Source: Trichomonas vaginalis G3 (Eukaryota; Parabasalia; Trichomonadida; Trichomonadidae). Taken from it: DNA of 64,000 bases. Position numbers and translations under genes: made by a program. The notes beneath the pieces are model-generated. The model worked only from the letters and a program-made list of their open reading frames with translations. It did not search any database and was not told the DNA's origin. The stretch spans positions 5,303,797 through 5,367,796 of the forward strand of contig NC_067204.1 of assembly GCF_026262505.1 (NCBI RefSeq). The letters are read 5' to 3'. Of the stretch, positions 41,658-50,640 are shown piece by piece. How positions within the stretch are numbered: position 1 is the first letter of the stretch; every line of letters begins with the position of its first letter.

Positions 41658-43812
41658 TTATTTCATGCAATGTTTTATTTCTGTGCCGTCTTCAAGTATG
41701 CCCCAATACTTACGCTTGGAGAGGACATGAACTTCGGTGAAAATTTTGTCCAATTTGAATTGACCCATCTTCTCACCGACCATGCCCATTTCAATGAGTT
41801 TGTTGTACCCTTCTTCGTTCGTCATGAGTGCGTCAATGTTCTCATAGTAAACCTTCACTTTCGATTTGACTTCGGAGAAGAATTTGTTGTAGTTGTCAAG
41901 GACTGCCTTTGCGAACTGAGGGTAAGACCAATGTTCGACAATAGGTTTTAATGTGGTTACTAAGCCACTTTGACCTTGAGTGAATTCGTACTTCAAAACA
42001 AAAGGAGAAGACCTTTCAACAAAGTTGTCGACCTTCTCATAATGTTTACTCTTCATCTCTTGAGGTTTCTTAATGGAATATCCCCATGTCGAATTCATAA
42101 GCAATTTGAGTGTCATTGCAAGTTTGGGGTTTGAAGCTTTCCTAATATCATACAGTTGTTGTATGACTTTTCCAACTGTATAGTTCCTTCCCGGGAACTC
42201 ACCATCTTCGTTTGGAATTCCAGTCGGAATATATTGGACAAACCTCATGTATGCAGCGTTAAGGTCGACATAGTATATCTTTTCGTTTGAGTCGAACTTG
42301 TCGCAACCAATTGGTCCAGTTTGTGGAAATTCAAGTGAGTCTCTTATCTTCTGAGAAACTTCTCCTGTTATCTCATAAACATCGTCGAAGCAACCTGTTT
42401 CATATAAAACCTTCTGACCTAACTCAGAAGCTCTCCAATACAATTTGACGTCAATTGGATGTCTCAATGGAAGTTTGTTTATAGCATCTTGAAGTTCTTG
42501 CAACCTCATTGGAAGTTCTTCTGGTTCAGGTTGGTATCCGAACAATCCAACTCCTTTTGGAATTGTGTACTTCTTTTGTACTAGAACTTTGTCTGGAACA
42601 ACTTTTGGTCTTGCTAACAGTGAAAAGTTTGTTTCGTCTTTTGGTACAAAAGTTTCTGTCAGCTTGTCATCTGGAATTGGTTCCAACAAACCTTTCTCGA
42701 AAAGAATGTTTACAGCTCTGACAATGTTGCACTTGCCTTTTCCGAACAATGGGTTTGTAAGACTTTCGTTCAACATGAAGTGGTTGTGGACAATTGCAAT
42801 CTTCAACCATGGTAAATTGAACTCAACAACATAGTCGTCATGTGAAGAACCTTTAGCTGTAGGTATGTTGACTCGGATATTGACATTTGCCAACGGTGCA
42901 ATTTTTGCCAATTGACCTCTGAGAATGTACCTTGTCTTCACACATGACTCAAGATACTTCATCTTCTCTTCTGTAACAAGACCAGAGTTCCTGAGACATG
43001 TAAGAATGCAAGGTTCATTGACAATTGTTTTCAATTGAATTGTAAATTCCATACCTTGTCAAGTCAATGTCAGACTTATTTATGAACGGAAAGTATCCAG
43101 CATGTTGTCTGACTGCTTGAGGGTTAGGTTGGTACCATTCGAACTTGACACTTGCAATTCCTTCAATTGCATTCAAAATGTCTGAGTCGGAGTCAACCAT
43201 TTGTTCTCTCTTTGTAGTCTTGAAAGCGTCAAGAAGTTTGCAGCTGTTTGTTCATTGCCATTTGCAAAGTAAATGTGACCATCCAAATCTGTTATGGTCA
43301 ATCTGAGATTGTATCCTTTCTTATTTCCGTCTTGTATGGCAGCAAGTACACCCATGAAGCCTTCTTTGTTCTTTCCTTCGTCAAAGTTTACTGTAAAGGT
43401 TCGACCAGATGTAATTTGACTTCTAACTTCACGATTACTTTTCATATGCATATCTTGTTCTTTCCATGGGAGCATGACCATCCTCTGCACTACCTTTTTT
43501 CCTTCTCAAAGGATGCAATTGTTCGTCATGTTTCCAGTAGAATCTGGCAAAGCCGTCGTGTCCTTCAACTTGAGGTTCACTAACATCGAAAGGCATGTCC
43601 ATAAGACGTTCTTTCTTCTAACCTCTCTAGTCTGTTTGGATAATTTGCACGTGCTGTTTCCAAATCCATTTCGTAGCGAAGACCAGCCAGTTTGTCATAG
43701 ACTTTTATGGGTCTTCCCTTCCTATATTTAAATTCTTCGAAACTCTCCAACCATATCTTTGCAACTCTGCTTTTATTCTAGCAGATTTTCTATCCATTCT
43801 ATATGGGGGCAT
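41658..43812 (-). pseudogene. Protein-primed DNA polymerase B, broken (Polinton C)
   Basis: A start follows TTATAAAAATG near 43,812. The longest open part (41,658-43,052, 464 residues) carries polymerase motif A (YYVDLNAAYM), motif B (KLLMNSTWGYSIKK) and a motif C-like segment (YYENIDALM), the order found in protein-primed family B polymerases. This enzyme would copy the linear element from its ends. The whole region is about 2.15 kb, a normal span for trichomonad Polintons. It is broken in about three places. Confidence 0.85.
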
Positions 43813-44008
43813 TTTTATAAAAATAAAAAAAATTTTTTTCTTTACTTTACATAACCGCCTGCTGCCATAAGTCTTTGACGCCAACCCATACCAGCTAATG
43901 AAGGTTGACTTGGTTTAGTTTGGAAACTAAACTTTGGTTTTGGTTTATCTTCAGTTTTTGGTTTCTCTTCTTCTATCGGTTTTTCGTCACTTTTCGGTTC
44001 CTCTGACT

Positions 44009-44425
44009 TTACTCACTTGCAGGAACAGTTGTGTCGTCAACATCTTCATAAATATCATATGCCATTTGTTTTTGTTTTCCTTTCAACTTTTTGTGTTTGT
44101 TGTAAAGTTTAGAATATTTCGACTCTAAGTCAATGAGATGTTCTATAATGAACTGTTGGTCAGTGAAGTAAACTTTTCCATCTGTTGTCTCGAAAGCTCC
44201 TTCAGACTTCAATATTTTATTTGTGAGAGTCTGTTTCTTTTTTGAGATACTAGCCGTTCCATTTCTATGAAAAGTGACTTTATAGTTAGGGTTTGTATTT
44301 CCAGACCTGGCACTTTCTATTATTGAATTTTTCTCTTCATCTGTAAGTTCTTTGACAGGTTTTGACAATGGTTCTGAACTTTTTGTTTGTGGTGTCAAAT
44401 CTACCGTTTCAACTTCTTCGGTCAT
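44009..44425 (-). CDS. Polinton C protein, unknown, charged (138 residues)
   Basis: It is Lys/Glu/Thr-rich with NYKVTFHRNGTASISKKK and a helical ESKYSKLYNKHKKLKGKQKQ. Further coding-like sequence with Pro/Lys/Glu repeats and a folded end (AGMGWRQRL) extends to about 43,850, so the gene may be longer and lightly broken. The start follows TTTTTTACTGAGATGAA, a leader shared with the next minus-strand gene. Confidence 0.5.
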   Translation of the reverse strand: MTEEVETVDLTPQTKSSEPLSKPVKELTDEEKNSIIESARSGNTNPNYKVTFHRNGTASISKKKQTLTNKILKSEGAFETTDGKVYFTDQQFIIEHLIDLESKYSKLYNKHKKLKGKQKQMAYDIYEDVDDTTVPASE

Positions 44426-44431
44426 TTCATC

Positions 44432-44596
44432 TCAGTAAAAAATTTTAGTTTGGTTTGTTTTCAACTGGTTGTTTTGTTTTTTAAGTCGGTCTAAAACTTC
44501 CTGAGGTATAGGAAGAACTTGACAAACACGTTGTGTAACTGCTGGAAGTCGACAAATCCATCTTGAACCCATTTGTCTCAATGCTGTATTGTTCAT
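44432..44596 (-). CDS. Small basic protein (54 residues, Polinton C)
   Basis: This short frame starts MNNTALRQMGSRWICRLPAV and ends TNQTKIFY. Its start follows the same TTTTTTACTGAGATGAA leader as the previous gene, and the stop of the upstream gene (ending CKVFY) lies inside that leader. Its own last codons and stop form the leader of the gene after it. The stop codon and presumed promoter are thus duplicated together, which supports the frame. Confidence 0.5.
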   Translation of the reverse strand: MNNTALRQMGSRWICRLPAVTQRVCQVLPIPQEVLDRLKKQNNQLKTNQTKIFY

Positions 44597-44602
44597 TTCA
44601 TC

Positions 44603-45016
44603 TCAGTAAAAAACTTTACATTCCCCAGTTTGAGGCGGTTGCGGTTGGTTATTGTTTACCCACTGTTGTGCATGGTTATATCCTCTGTTAAAGAATCTTT
44701 CACCTTGGTCCATATAGTGTCCTGCTTGGTTATAGTAGTCATTTGCTTTGTTATAATAGTTTCCTGCTTGTCTTCCTACATTGTCCATCCATCCTTGAAC
44801 TTTTCCTCTTGTTTCAGGATTTGGAATAAGATTTGCTGCATCTCGTGCTACATCCCAACCTTTCTGTACAGTTTGTATAATAGGTTGTGCTTTCTCTTTA
44901 AGTATACCTAATGTACTCAAAATCTTCCTTCCAACTCCAAATACACCTCTGGCTATTGTTCCCACTGCGGGCAAAAATCTGGATGCAACTCCTGCTAATG
45001 CGCCAAATAAACCCAT
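44603..45016 (-). CDS. Amphipathic structural protein, pVI-like (Polinton C)
   Basis: The 137-residue protein opens with a hydrophobic, Gly/Ala-rich amphipathic stretch (MGLFGALAGVASRFLPAVG) and IARGVFGVGRKILSTLG. It then has an Asn/Tyr/Gln-rich repetitive tail (YYNKANDYYNQAGHY). Small proteins with such N-termini are typical membrane-active or genome-associated minor capsid proteins in Polintons and adenoviruses; this is inferred from composition. It is head to head with the integrase gene, 42 bases apart. Confidence 0.6.
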   Translation of the reverse strand: MGLFGALAGVASRFLPAVGTIARGVFGVGRKILSTLGILKEKAQPIIQTVQKGWDVARDAANLIPNPETRGKVQGWMDNVGRQAGNYYNKANDYYNQAGHYMDQGERFFNRGYNHAQQWVNNNQPQPPQTGECKVFY

Positions 45017-45058
45017 TTCTTATGGGTTAAAAAATGACGAATCCAAACAAGGACCCCT

Positions 45059-45586
45059 ATGTTTCTAAGCAACAAAAAAGCACTCATGATAAAAATCTTT
45101 AGTTCAACACCAAATGCTTGGTTTATGGATATCTTGGAAAACATTCCGAGGTATAGAGAAGATGGACCACCATACTGGCTAATATTTGTCGGTCAAAACA
45201 CAAGATACTGTGAAGCCATACCATTACAGTCCAAAAATATTTTAGATATCTTAGCAGCTTTGACAATATTCGTTGACAAATACCATCCAACAAAACTGAC
45301 ATCTGACTGTGAAAGTTCTTTCAAATCAGATGATGTAAAAAACTATCTGCGTTCAAAAAATGTAAACCAATATTTCATTGTCGACCAAAACCATTCTGCT
45401 CTTGGTGTCATTGACGGTTGTATAAAAATGTTAAGAGACTTAAACCAACCACAAGGTGGTGAAGCAAATGAAATGTCATATGACGACAAATATAGACACT
45501 TCTCCATGGCAAAGATGAGACAAGTTTTAAATATTTACAATAGCCGTAAACAAAAAGGTTTGGGAAACCACTCCCCGAAGAAATGA
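45059..45586 (+). CDS. Retroviral-type integrase, catalytic part (Polinton C)
   Basis: This is the DDE core: WFMDILENIP (first Asp), PTKLTSDCESSFKSDDV (second Asp) and DQNHSALGVIDGCIKMLRDL. It resembles the element B integrase. The start may be at the second Met (45,086). The frame ends by overlapping the next open part by four bases. The zinc-binding N-terminal region expected of full Polinton integrases is not evident upstream, so this copy may be incomplete. Confidence 0.85.
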   Translation: MFLSNKKALMIKIFSSTPNAWFMDILENIPRYREDGPPYWLIFVGQNTRYCEAIPLQSKNILDILAALTIFVDKYHPTKLTSDCESSFKSDDVKNYLRSKNVNQYFIVDQNHSALGVIDGCIKMLRDLNQPQGGEANEMSYDDKYRHFSMAKMRQVLNIYNSRKQKGLGNHSPKK

Positions 45587-45990
45587 AAAACAACCCTGAC
45601 TTAGAGAAAGACTATATATTTAATAATTTAGTCAAAAGAGACAAACAAGAAAGAATGCCGGGCTTCAAACTTCAGAAAGGTGACAAAGTAAAAATAGAAA
45701 TACCTAAACGCGACCCATATGAAAATACTATTGACTATGACAACAATGGGAACCCGACAGGTACTCACATTCGTGTTCGTAAAAATAGAAGAAAGTATAC
45801 AAGAGAATATTATGAAGTTTTAGGCAAACATGGCAAAATGTACACACTGCAAGCAGAAGATAAAACTACTATTGTCAGACCTCGTTTCAAACTTGTCAAA
45901 GTTCAAGGTGGTATACTTTCAAAGACAGTTCCTAACAAATATAAGACAACTCCTGACGAATATGCTAAAGAAGTTGAAAATGACGACTAA
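45583..45990 (+). CDS. Integrase C-terminal region (Polinton C)
   Basis: This open part matches the element B sequence 3' of the mariner: LQKGDKVKIEIPK, YYEVLGKHGKMYTLQAEDKT and VRPRFKLVKVQ, an SH3-like DNA-binding fold. It corresponds to the end of the integrase. Its stop codon overlaps the stop of the convergent collar/fibre gene. Confidence 0.75.
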   Translation: MKNNPDLEKDYIFNNLVKRDKQERMPGFKLQKGDKVKIEIPKRDPYENTIDYDNNGNPTGTHIRVRKNRRKYTREYYEVLGKHGKMYTLQAEDKTTIVRPRFKLVKVQGGILSKTVPNKYKTTPDEYAKEVENDD

Positions 45991-47391
45991 GCATTTCTAT
46001 ACCATGCGTAAACTGTCATGTAAGGTGGCATGTAGTCTTTACTTTGTCCCGTTGTTTGCGTATATCCTGAAACGCGATGTGTATGGTTTCCTCTCCCTGA
46101 GTGTTACTCCAGTAACAATTTATAGCAAACTTAACGTCGTCTTTAACATCATATCCTTTACCTTTTGTCATTGCTGACCAATCCCAAATTATGCTTATGC
46201 CAACCTGCTTGAGATGTACTTAAATCTATGTAGTGACTGTGTGCAGGTAAATTTTCACCTGAAATCGTTTTACTTCCACCTGTTTCCTTTGAAGAGTTTG
46301 CACAATACAAAAAACCTGTCGACTATTTGAGTCCAAGTTCCAAAACCAGAACTGTTTCTGGTCTGGTAGAGTTCATTGACGTATAAATAGAGCCTATAGG
46401 ATATAATGTTTGAAGTATTTCTGTCTTTAATGTTTGAAGCTCTGTTTTGTCTGCTTTCTTGTCATATAAATCTTGAGCAGTGAATTTAATATTATGTTCA
46501 TCCTTCATGACATAAACATCTTTACATCTAATGTTTCTCATCGTCGTTATGTCGTCATCCGATGTTAAACCTTGTGGAAAGTTAGGAGGTTTACAATATA
46601 ATACATCCCCACCAGTTACGTCAACCGTTCCTTCAATACTTTCTATAGCAACAGTTGTAAAACTTGTATGTGTATGGTTCTTATCTGCTTTCTTCTCTAA
46701 CTCATCGTTAACATAAGTTTTATCTGCTTTAAGGTCTAAACATCCTGAAACCCATCCTGTATCGGCTTTAGTTTTTAAAATCTTCGATGTCCATTCATGG
46801 TACCAGTCAACCCTTTCTTTCATTCGTTATCTTTTTCATCCACATATTCCTTATCTGCCTTTCTTCTCTAACACACTAGCCATAAGTCCCTTATCTACCT
46901 TATTTTCAAGGCTAACGTTTAAGTCTGTTATTTCAGATATAGAATGTGTATGAGTCTTTTTAGAATATTCGTTTTCAGCTCTGTCACTTCACTTGACATT
47001 TTATTGTCAACATATGTTTTGTCTGCTAGTTCAGGATGAGTATGTTCTTTTGTTGCATAAGCATTGTTAGCTCTTTCTTCTTCTTTTGCTATTGCATCGT
47101 CTACATATTCTTTGTCAGCTTTGTTGTCAACATCTGCTTTCAAAAGAAGTTCATTTATAGGTTTCTCGTTTAAAGTTCCTTTTGTTGGATTTATACAGAC
47201 AGTATGGTTCTTATTGTCTTGAAATAGAAACTCATCTGTCATTGGGTTAATGTCAGTTTTAAGTTTCCTTCTTTCAATGACTCAGATATCTTAGAATAGT
47301 TTGAAAAGTTTGTTGTGTTCTTATTTAGAGCTTGCATAATGAGTTGTCGGTTGTGTTGTATTTCTCTCATGGAAGCAATATCTTTCGACAT
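45987..47391 (-). pseudogene. Fibre plus tail-collar (gp10-like) gene, broken (Polinton C)
   Basis: The start is the ATG at 47,391. Open parts include 46,928-47,242 (KADVDNKADKEYVDD and HTHPELADKTYVD repeats) and 46,323-46,823 (KADKNHTHTSFTTVAIES, LYPIGSIYTSMNSTRPE). The gp10/collar ending PPYMTVYAW is at 45,987-46,030. It thus combines the fibre and collar parts that are separate genes in element B. It is broken in about four places. Confidence 0.75.
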
Positions 47392-47409
47392 TTTTATTCT
47401 AGATAAAAT

Positions 47410-48259
47410 ATGCTTCCAATAGAAAAAAGAAAATTCAAGAGTTGCTACAACTAAACCATTAGATGAACTTTTTACTAATGTCGGTCAAAAGTTTGAGACA
47501 GAGACCGTAAAGCATGAAGGCTATCGTTTTGACTACCCATTAAGATGGCTAAGAGACCCATCTGTCACAAAAGCTATTGGCTTTCGTAGAATGAAGTTTG
47601 TGTCTGTAGAAGATAAAAGTTTTCCATTTATTGTAAGGTTTCATATAGATTATATATCTGAAGGGAAACGAAAAATGTGGGAAGAAATTGAGCTAATACA
47701 AGTTGACCTTTCATCTTCTCTACAGACTGCGTTAAAAAATATAGAAGATAAAATAAATTCATGTTATGCAAAATATGCTGATGAATATGCAAATACCGAG
47801 AGCACACTTTATGTGAGAATTGTATATGACAAACAAAATTCACAAGTGTCATTTCAAATCTACGAAGACAATCCAAAGAAAGACGAACAAATATATACAG
47901 AATTCACTGCAATGTCATGGTATTATTTGCAAAGAATGTTAAATCAGAAAGTCGAACTTCCTTTAGCAAATATTTACAGTCGATATGCAAGAGATGAACC
48001 ATATTTATTTAAAGATGTTTTCGACCCAGCTGCTATTATTGTTCATGCTTCATTTTCTGGCGCCCAAAACTCTTTCTTATGCTTGGCAAATGACTTTTAC
48101 GAAAAACCTACAAAGTTATACGAACCACCAAGTGGAAGTATTTCAGACTTTCAAGTATGGTTTACTACAGATGGAAGAAAAAGAATAATTCCATTATACC
48201 ATGCGTTTTACTTAGAACTTAGTTTCATATACAACTACTATCGAACGGTAAAAATATAA
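47410..48259 (+). pseudogene. Putative structural protein gene, lightly broken (Polinton C)
   Basis: The main open part (47,591-48,259, 222 residues) has strand-rich sequence (FPFIVRFHIDYISEGKR, STLYVRIVYDKQNSQVSFQI) and an ending with IIVHASFS, DFYEKPTKLYEPPSG and WFTTDGRKRIIPLYHAFYLE. The end resembles the element B protein at 1,411-1,989. The likely start is the ATG at 47,410, back to back with the fibre gene (18 bases apart). A capsid-related role is plausible but unproven. Confidence 0.55.
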
Positions 48260-48263
48260 TTTT

Positions 48264-48506
48264 TTAATACGGTTGAGGTGTTGGATTTGGTTGCCAACTA
48301 GACTGTGGTGCAGGTTCAGGCTGTTGTATAACAGGAGCTTGTTCTTCTGGTTCAGGGTCTTTAGGTATAATACCAACGAACTGACCTACTCTTTTACCAA
48401 TATTTTTGACTCCGTTCCAAATTCCTCTTCCTACGGTTTTTATTCCATTCCATATACCTCTTCCAACATTTCGAAAGAAGTTTCCTATCTTACTGAAGAA
48501 ACCCAT
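48264..48506 (-). CDS. Small amphipathic membrane-active-type protein (Polinton C)
   Basis: The 80-residue protein starts MGFFSKIGNFFRNVGRGIWN and contains the near-repeat GIKTVGRGIWNGVKNIGKR, an amphipathic helix rich in Gly, Trp and Lys. It ends in a Pro/Gln-rich tail (QQPEPAPQSSWQPNPTPQ). This resembles adenovirus pX/pVI-type or lytic peptides. The frame is short but composition and start support it. It is convergent with the preceding gene, stop to stop within 5 bases. Confidence 0.6.
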   Translation of the reverse strand: MGFFSKIGNFFRNVGRGIWNGIKTVGRGIWNGVKNIGKRVGQFVGIIPKDPEPEEQAPVIQQPEPAPQSSWQPNPTPQPY

Positions 48507-48573
48507 TTTACTATATGTAAAAATCTAATGTCCGCCTAGTCTTTGCGTTTCCTGTTGAGTTCCATAGCATTCT

Positions 48574-48885
48574 TTAACTGGAGCTCATACATTCTGTTTC
48601 TCCTCTGGTAGAAAACATATTCTGGGTCAACTCTGTGTTCGCGTCATCTGCATAAAGTTGTTTATATCCCACTTCAGGGTTTGTATAAAACTCTTTCCAT
48701 CTCATATTTGCATACCATGGTGGCAAACCTAACGCAGCGTCATTTGACATGGCAGTTTGCATTTGTACATCTGTTGGCACTTGACCATAGTTTGCCATTG
48801 CAGTTTGTATTCTAACTTCATTTGGAATATTCTCTGGGTTTGGTTGTCCAGGTTGCTGTGCATTCGCTAAGTTCTGTGCGTCCAT
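48574..48885 (-). CDS. Polinton C protein, unknown (103 residues)
   Basis: It starts at CTAATATTAAATGG, another TAAATG start. It is Gln/Asn/Pro-rich with two near-repeats (NEVRIQTAMANYGQVP, TDVQMQTAMSNDAALG) and a folded-looking WYANMRWKEFYTNPEVGYKQ. No family was recognised. Confidence 0.5.
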   Translation of the reverse strand: MDAQNLANAQQPGQPNPENIPNEVRIQTAMANYGQVPTDVQMQTAMSNDAALGLPPWYANMRWKEFYTNPEVGYKQLYADDANTELTQNMFSTRGETECMSSS

Positions 48886-48908
48886 TTAATATTAGATAAA
48901 AATATCTC

Positions 48909-49040
48909 TTACGAGTACATATACTGAACATTTGCAGGCATTGGTTCATCTTCATATTCTCTGTACTTTTCTGCCACGTCAAATAAATAAATGACACAAT
49001 GGAAAAAACCTAAAACAAGTAGTCCTATTTCAAACCACAT
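48909..49040 (-). CDS. 43-residue single-membrane-span protein (Polinton C)
   Basis: This short frame starts at AAGTAAATGTGG. Residues 1-21 (MWFEIGLLVLGFFHCVIYLF) form one membrane span, followed by a charged tail (DVAEKYREYEDEPMPANVQ). It overlaps the 3' end of the methyltransferase region by 16 bases. The TAAATG start and the clean hydrophobic/charged split support it as a real gene. Confidence 0.5.
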   Translation of the reverse strand: MWFEIGLLVLGFFHCVIYLFDVAEKYREYEDEPMPANVQYMYS

Positions 49041-49847
49041 TTACTTACTAATAAAATTTCTTTATTTGTGACACTTTCTCCAGTTATAGGACCTCTCTCA
49101 TATTCTATCTTGTCATATATAAACTCATAGTCATGTATGTCCTCTAACCATCTCATAACGGTTTCCAAACCACTTTTATCGGATGTAAAGTAAAAGCATG
49201 GATGGGTTATGTAAAAACGTCTAAAGTTTCTAAAGAGTCTCTCAAAGTCCAGTCTACTTGGTATTGAAAATCCCATGTGTTATAGAACGGGCGGGTCCAC
49301 TATAAAGAAAACATTTTCCTTGTCTTTATATTTTTCATACAACTCTGTCCAATGACATCTCACAAACTCTATACCCTCAATATATTTTTCTATGTCCTCT
49401 TTGAAAACATTTGTATAGTTAAGATATAAAACTTTTGACATAAGTGTTTCAATGTCATGAACTCTTATAGCACCACTATATAATAGTCTAGCAGATATAC
49501 TATCCCAGTCTATATATTCTGCTTTTTTCAAAAACCTCTCTCACAATATTTTTGTTATCTAATGGTATACGTTCCATCTTACCTATAGGTATCTTTTCTT
49601 TTAACTCTTTCAATATATTGTTTGTGTCTGGAATATGTTTGAGACGGTCCATATAGTTGTCGAAGTCATTGCATATAATCTTTGAGTCTGGGAATATTAT
49701 ATGGCACAAATGGGATATATAGAAACTTCCACCGAACAAATCTACAAATGTTAGACCATTCGGTAGTTTCTTAAGTTCTCTCAATATAATATCTTTACAT
49801 TTACTCTTATTTCCAAAGAACGGTAACGGAGGTTTTGTAAAATTCAT
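49025..49847 (-). pseudogene. D12-class adenine-N6 DNA methyltransferase, broken (Polinton C)
   Basis: The start at ATATAAATG (49,847) is followed by KPPLPFFGNKSK, an FxGxK-type SAM-binding motif. Next come TFVDLFGGSFYISHL and IICNDFD. A later part carries FFIVDPPV, the DPPY-type catalytic motif, and a C-terminal part with FYFTSDKSGLETVMRWLE and ESVTNKEILLVSK. The order matches the Dam/D12 family, which methylates adenine, often in GATC. It is broken in about two places. The element may have used it to mark or protect its DNA; trichomonads are known to carry N6-methyladenine. Confidence 0.82.
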
Positions 49848-50150
49848 TTATATATAATAATAAAAATGTTTTTACCCGAAAAGTGACAGAAAAGTGACAA
49901 AGCATGAAAACATATATAATTTGTGAAAAGCGAAACATTATATAATGTTTTCGACCCAGAAGAAGGCTTCTTCCCAGAAGCAATGGAGGAAGAAGAAGAG
50001 TCCTCCGAATTCACACCAGAAGACTAACAATTTTCCGAATAAAAACTTCATTTATACTAAACATCTTCAGGGCTAGAGGGCACGAAGTGCCTGGAGGCCC
50101 CACTACCTTTTTTTTTTTTTTTTTTCACTACCTTTTTTTTTTTTTTTTCA
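49848..50150. other. Probable terminal region of Polinton C
   Basis: No secure gene. A short acidic frame (FFPEAMEEEEESSEFTPED, ending near 50,027) lacks an ATG. Then come the GGCACGAAGTGCC palindrome (50,079-50,091), GGAGGCCCCACTACC and two long T-runs separated by CACTACC. The same order, reversed, is at 25,320-25,390. Beyond the T-runs the sequence is host-like, so the element boundary is near 50,150. Confidence 0.6.
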
Positions 50151-50630
50151 TTCAGGATTTAAACAATGTTTAATTAATCGCGGAATATCTGACATCATCT
50201 ATATATAGCTTCTTTTAAAATTAATGTTATTATGTTTGGGCTGAGTGTAAATGTCTTACAATTTTGATATTTTTTAAATCTTGATTTATTCAAAAACGTA
50301 AGAATAAAAACCGTAAGAATCATACATTTTTTACTTCATATGTTAAAAAAAATGATACAAAATCGTTCAATATTGTATGAATTCTTACGTTTACAAAAAA
50401 AGTCACACAACCCGTACTCATATACTACTGGGAATATCCGGCAACATTTTATATCATTTAGAAGAATTATAAAAAATTATATCTAAATTGATATTTTGTT
50501 ATTCAACTTTGAATAAAATTGAAATAATATTGAAGAATATGAAAATTTGCAAAATTGTTTTATTAATCAGATATATAATAATAGTATATACTCCTTATAA
50601 TCAGCTATTTGAGTAATTGATATAAAATCA

Positions 50631-50638
50631 TCATTATT
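50631..50638 (+). promoter_or_regulatory. Trichomonas-type initiator (Inr) TCATTATT
   Basis: TCATTATT lies ten bases before an ATG. This matches the T. vaginalis initiator consensus TCA(+1)Py(T/A)(T/A), which usually sits within about 20 bases of the start codon. It supports both the organism and the chosen start. No such motif was seen at the Polinton genes. Confidence 0.7.
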
Positions 50639-50640
50639 TT

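Larger units (their letters stand above)
38713..50150. mobile_element. Maverick/Polinton element C (clean copy, one end seen)
   Basis: Genes include protein-primed polymerase B, retroviral-type integrase, a fibre/collar gene, small amphipathic proteins, a D12 adenine methyltransferase and an HNH nuclease. The likely right end is at about 50,085-50,150: a GGCACGAAGTGCC hairpin, then GGCCCCACTACC and two T-runs separated by CACTACC, after which host-type DNA starts. The other end is lost at the arm junction, so the terminal inverted repeat cannot be confirmed. Perhaps five or six genes are broken, mostly lightly, so it looks young. No packaging ATPase was found in this part. Confidence 0.88.
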
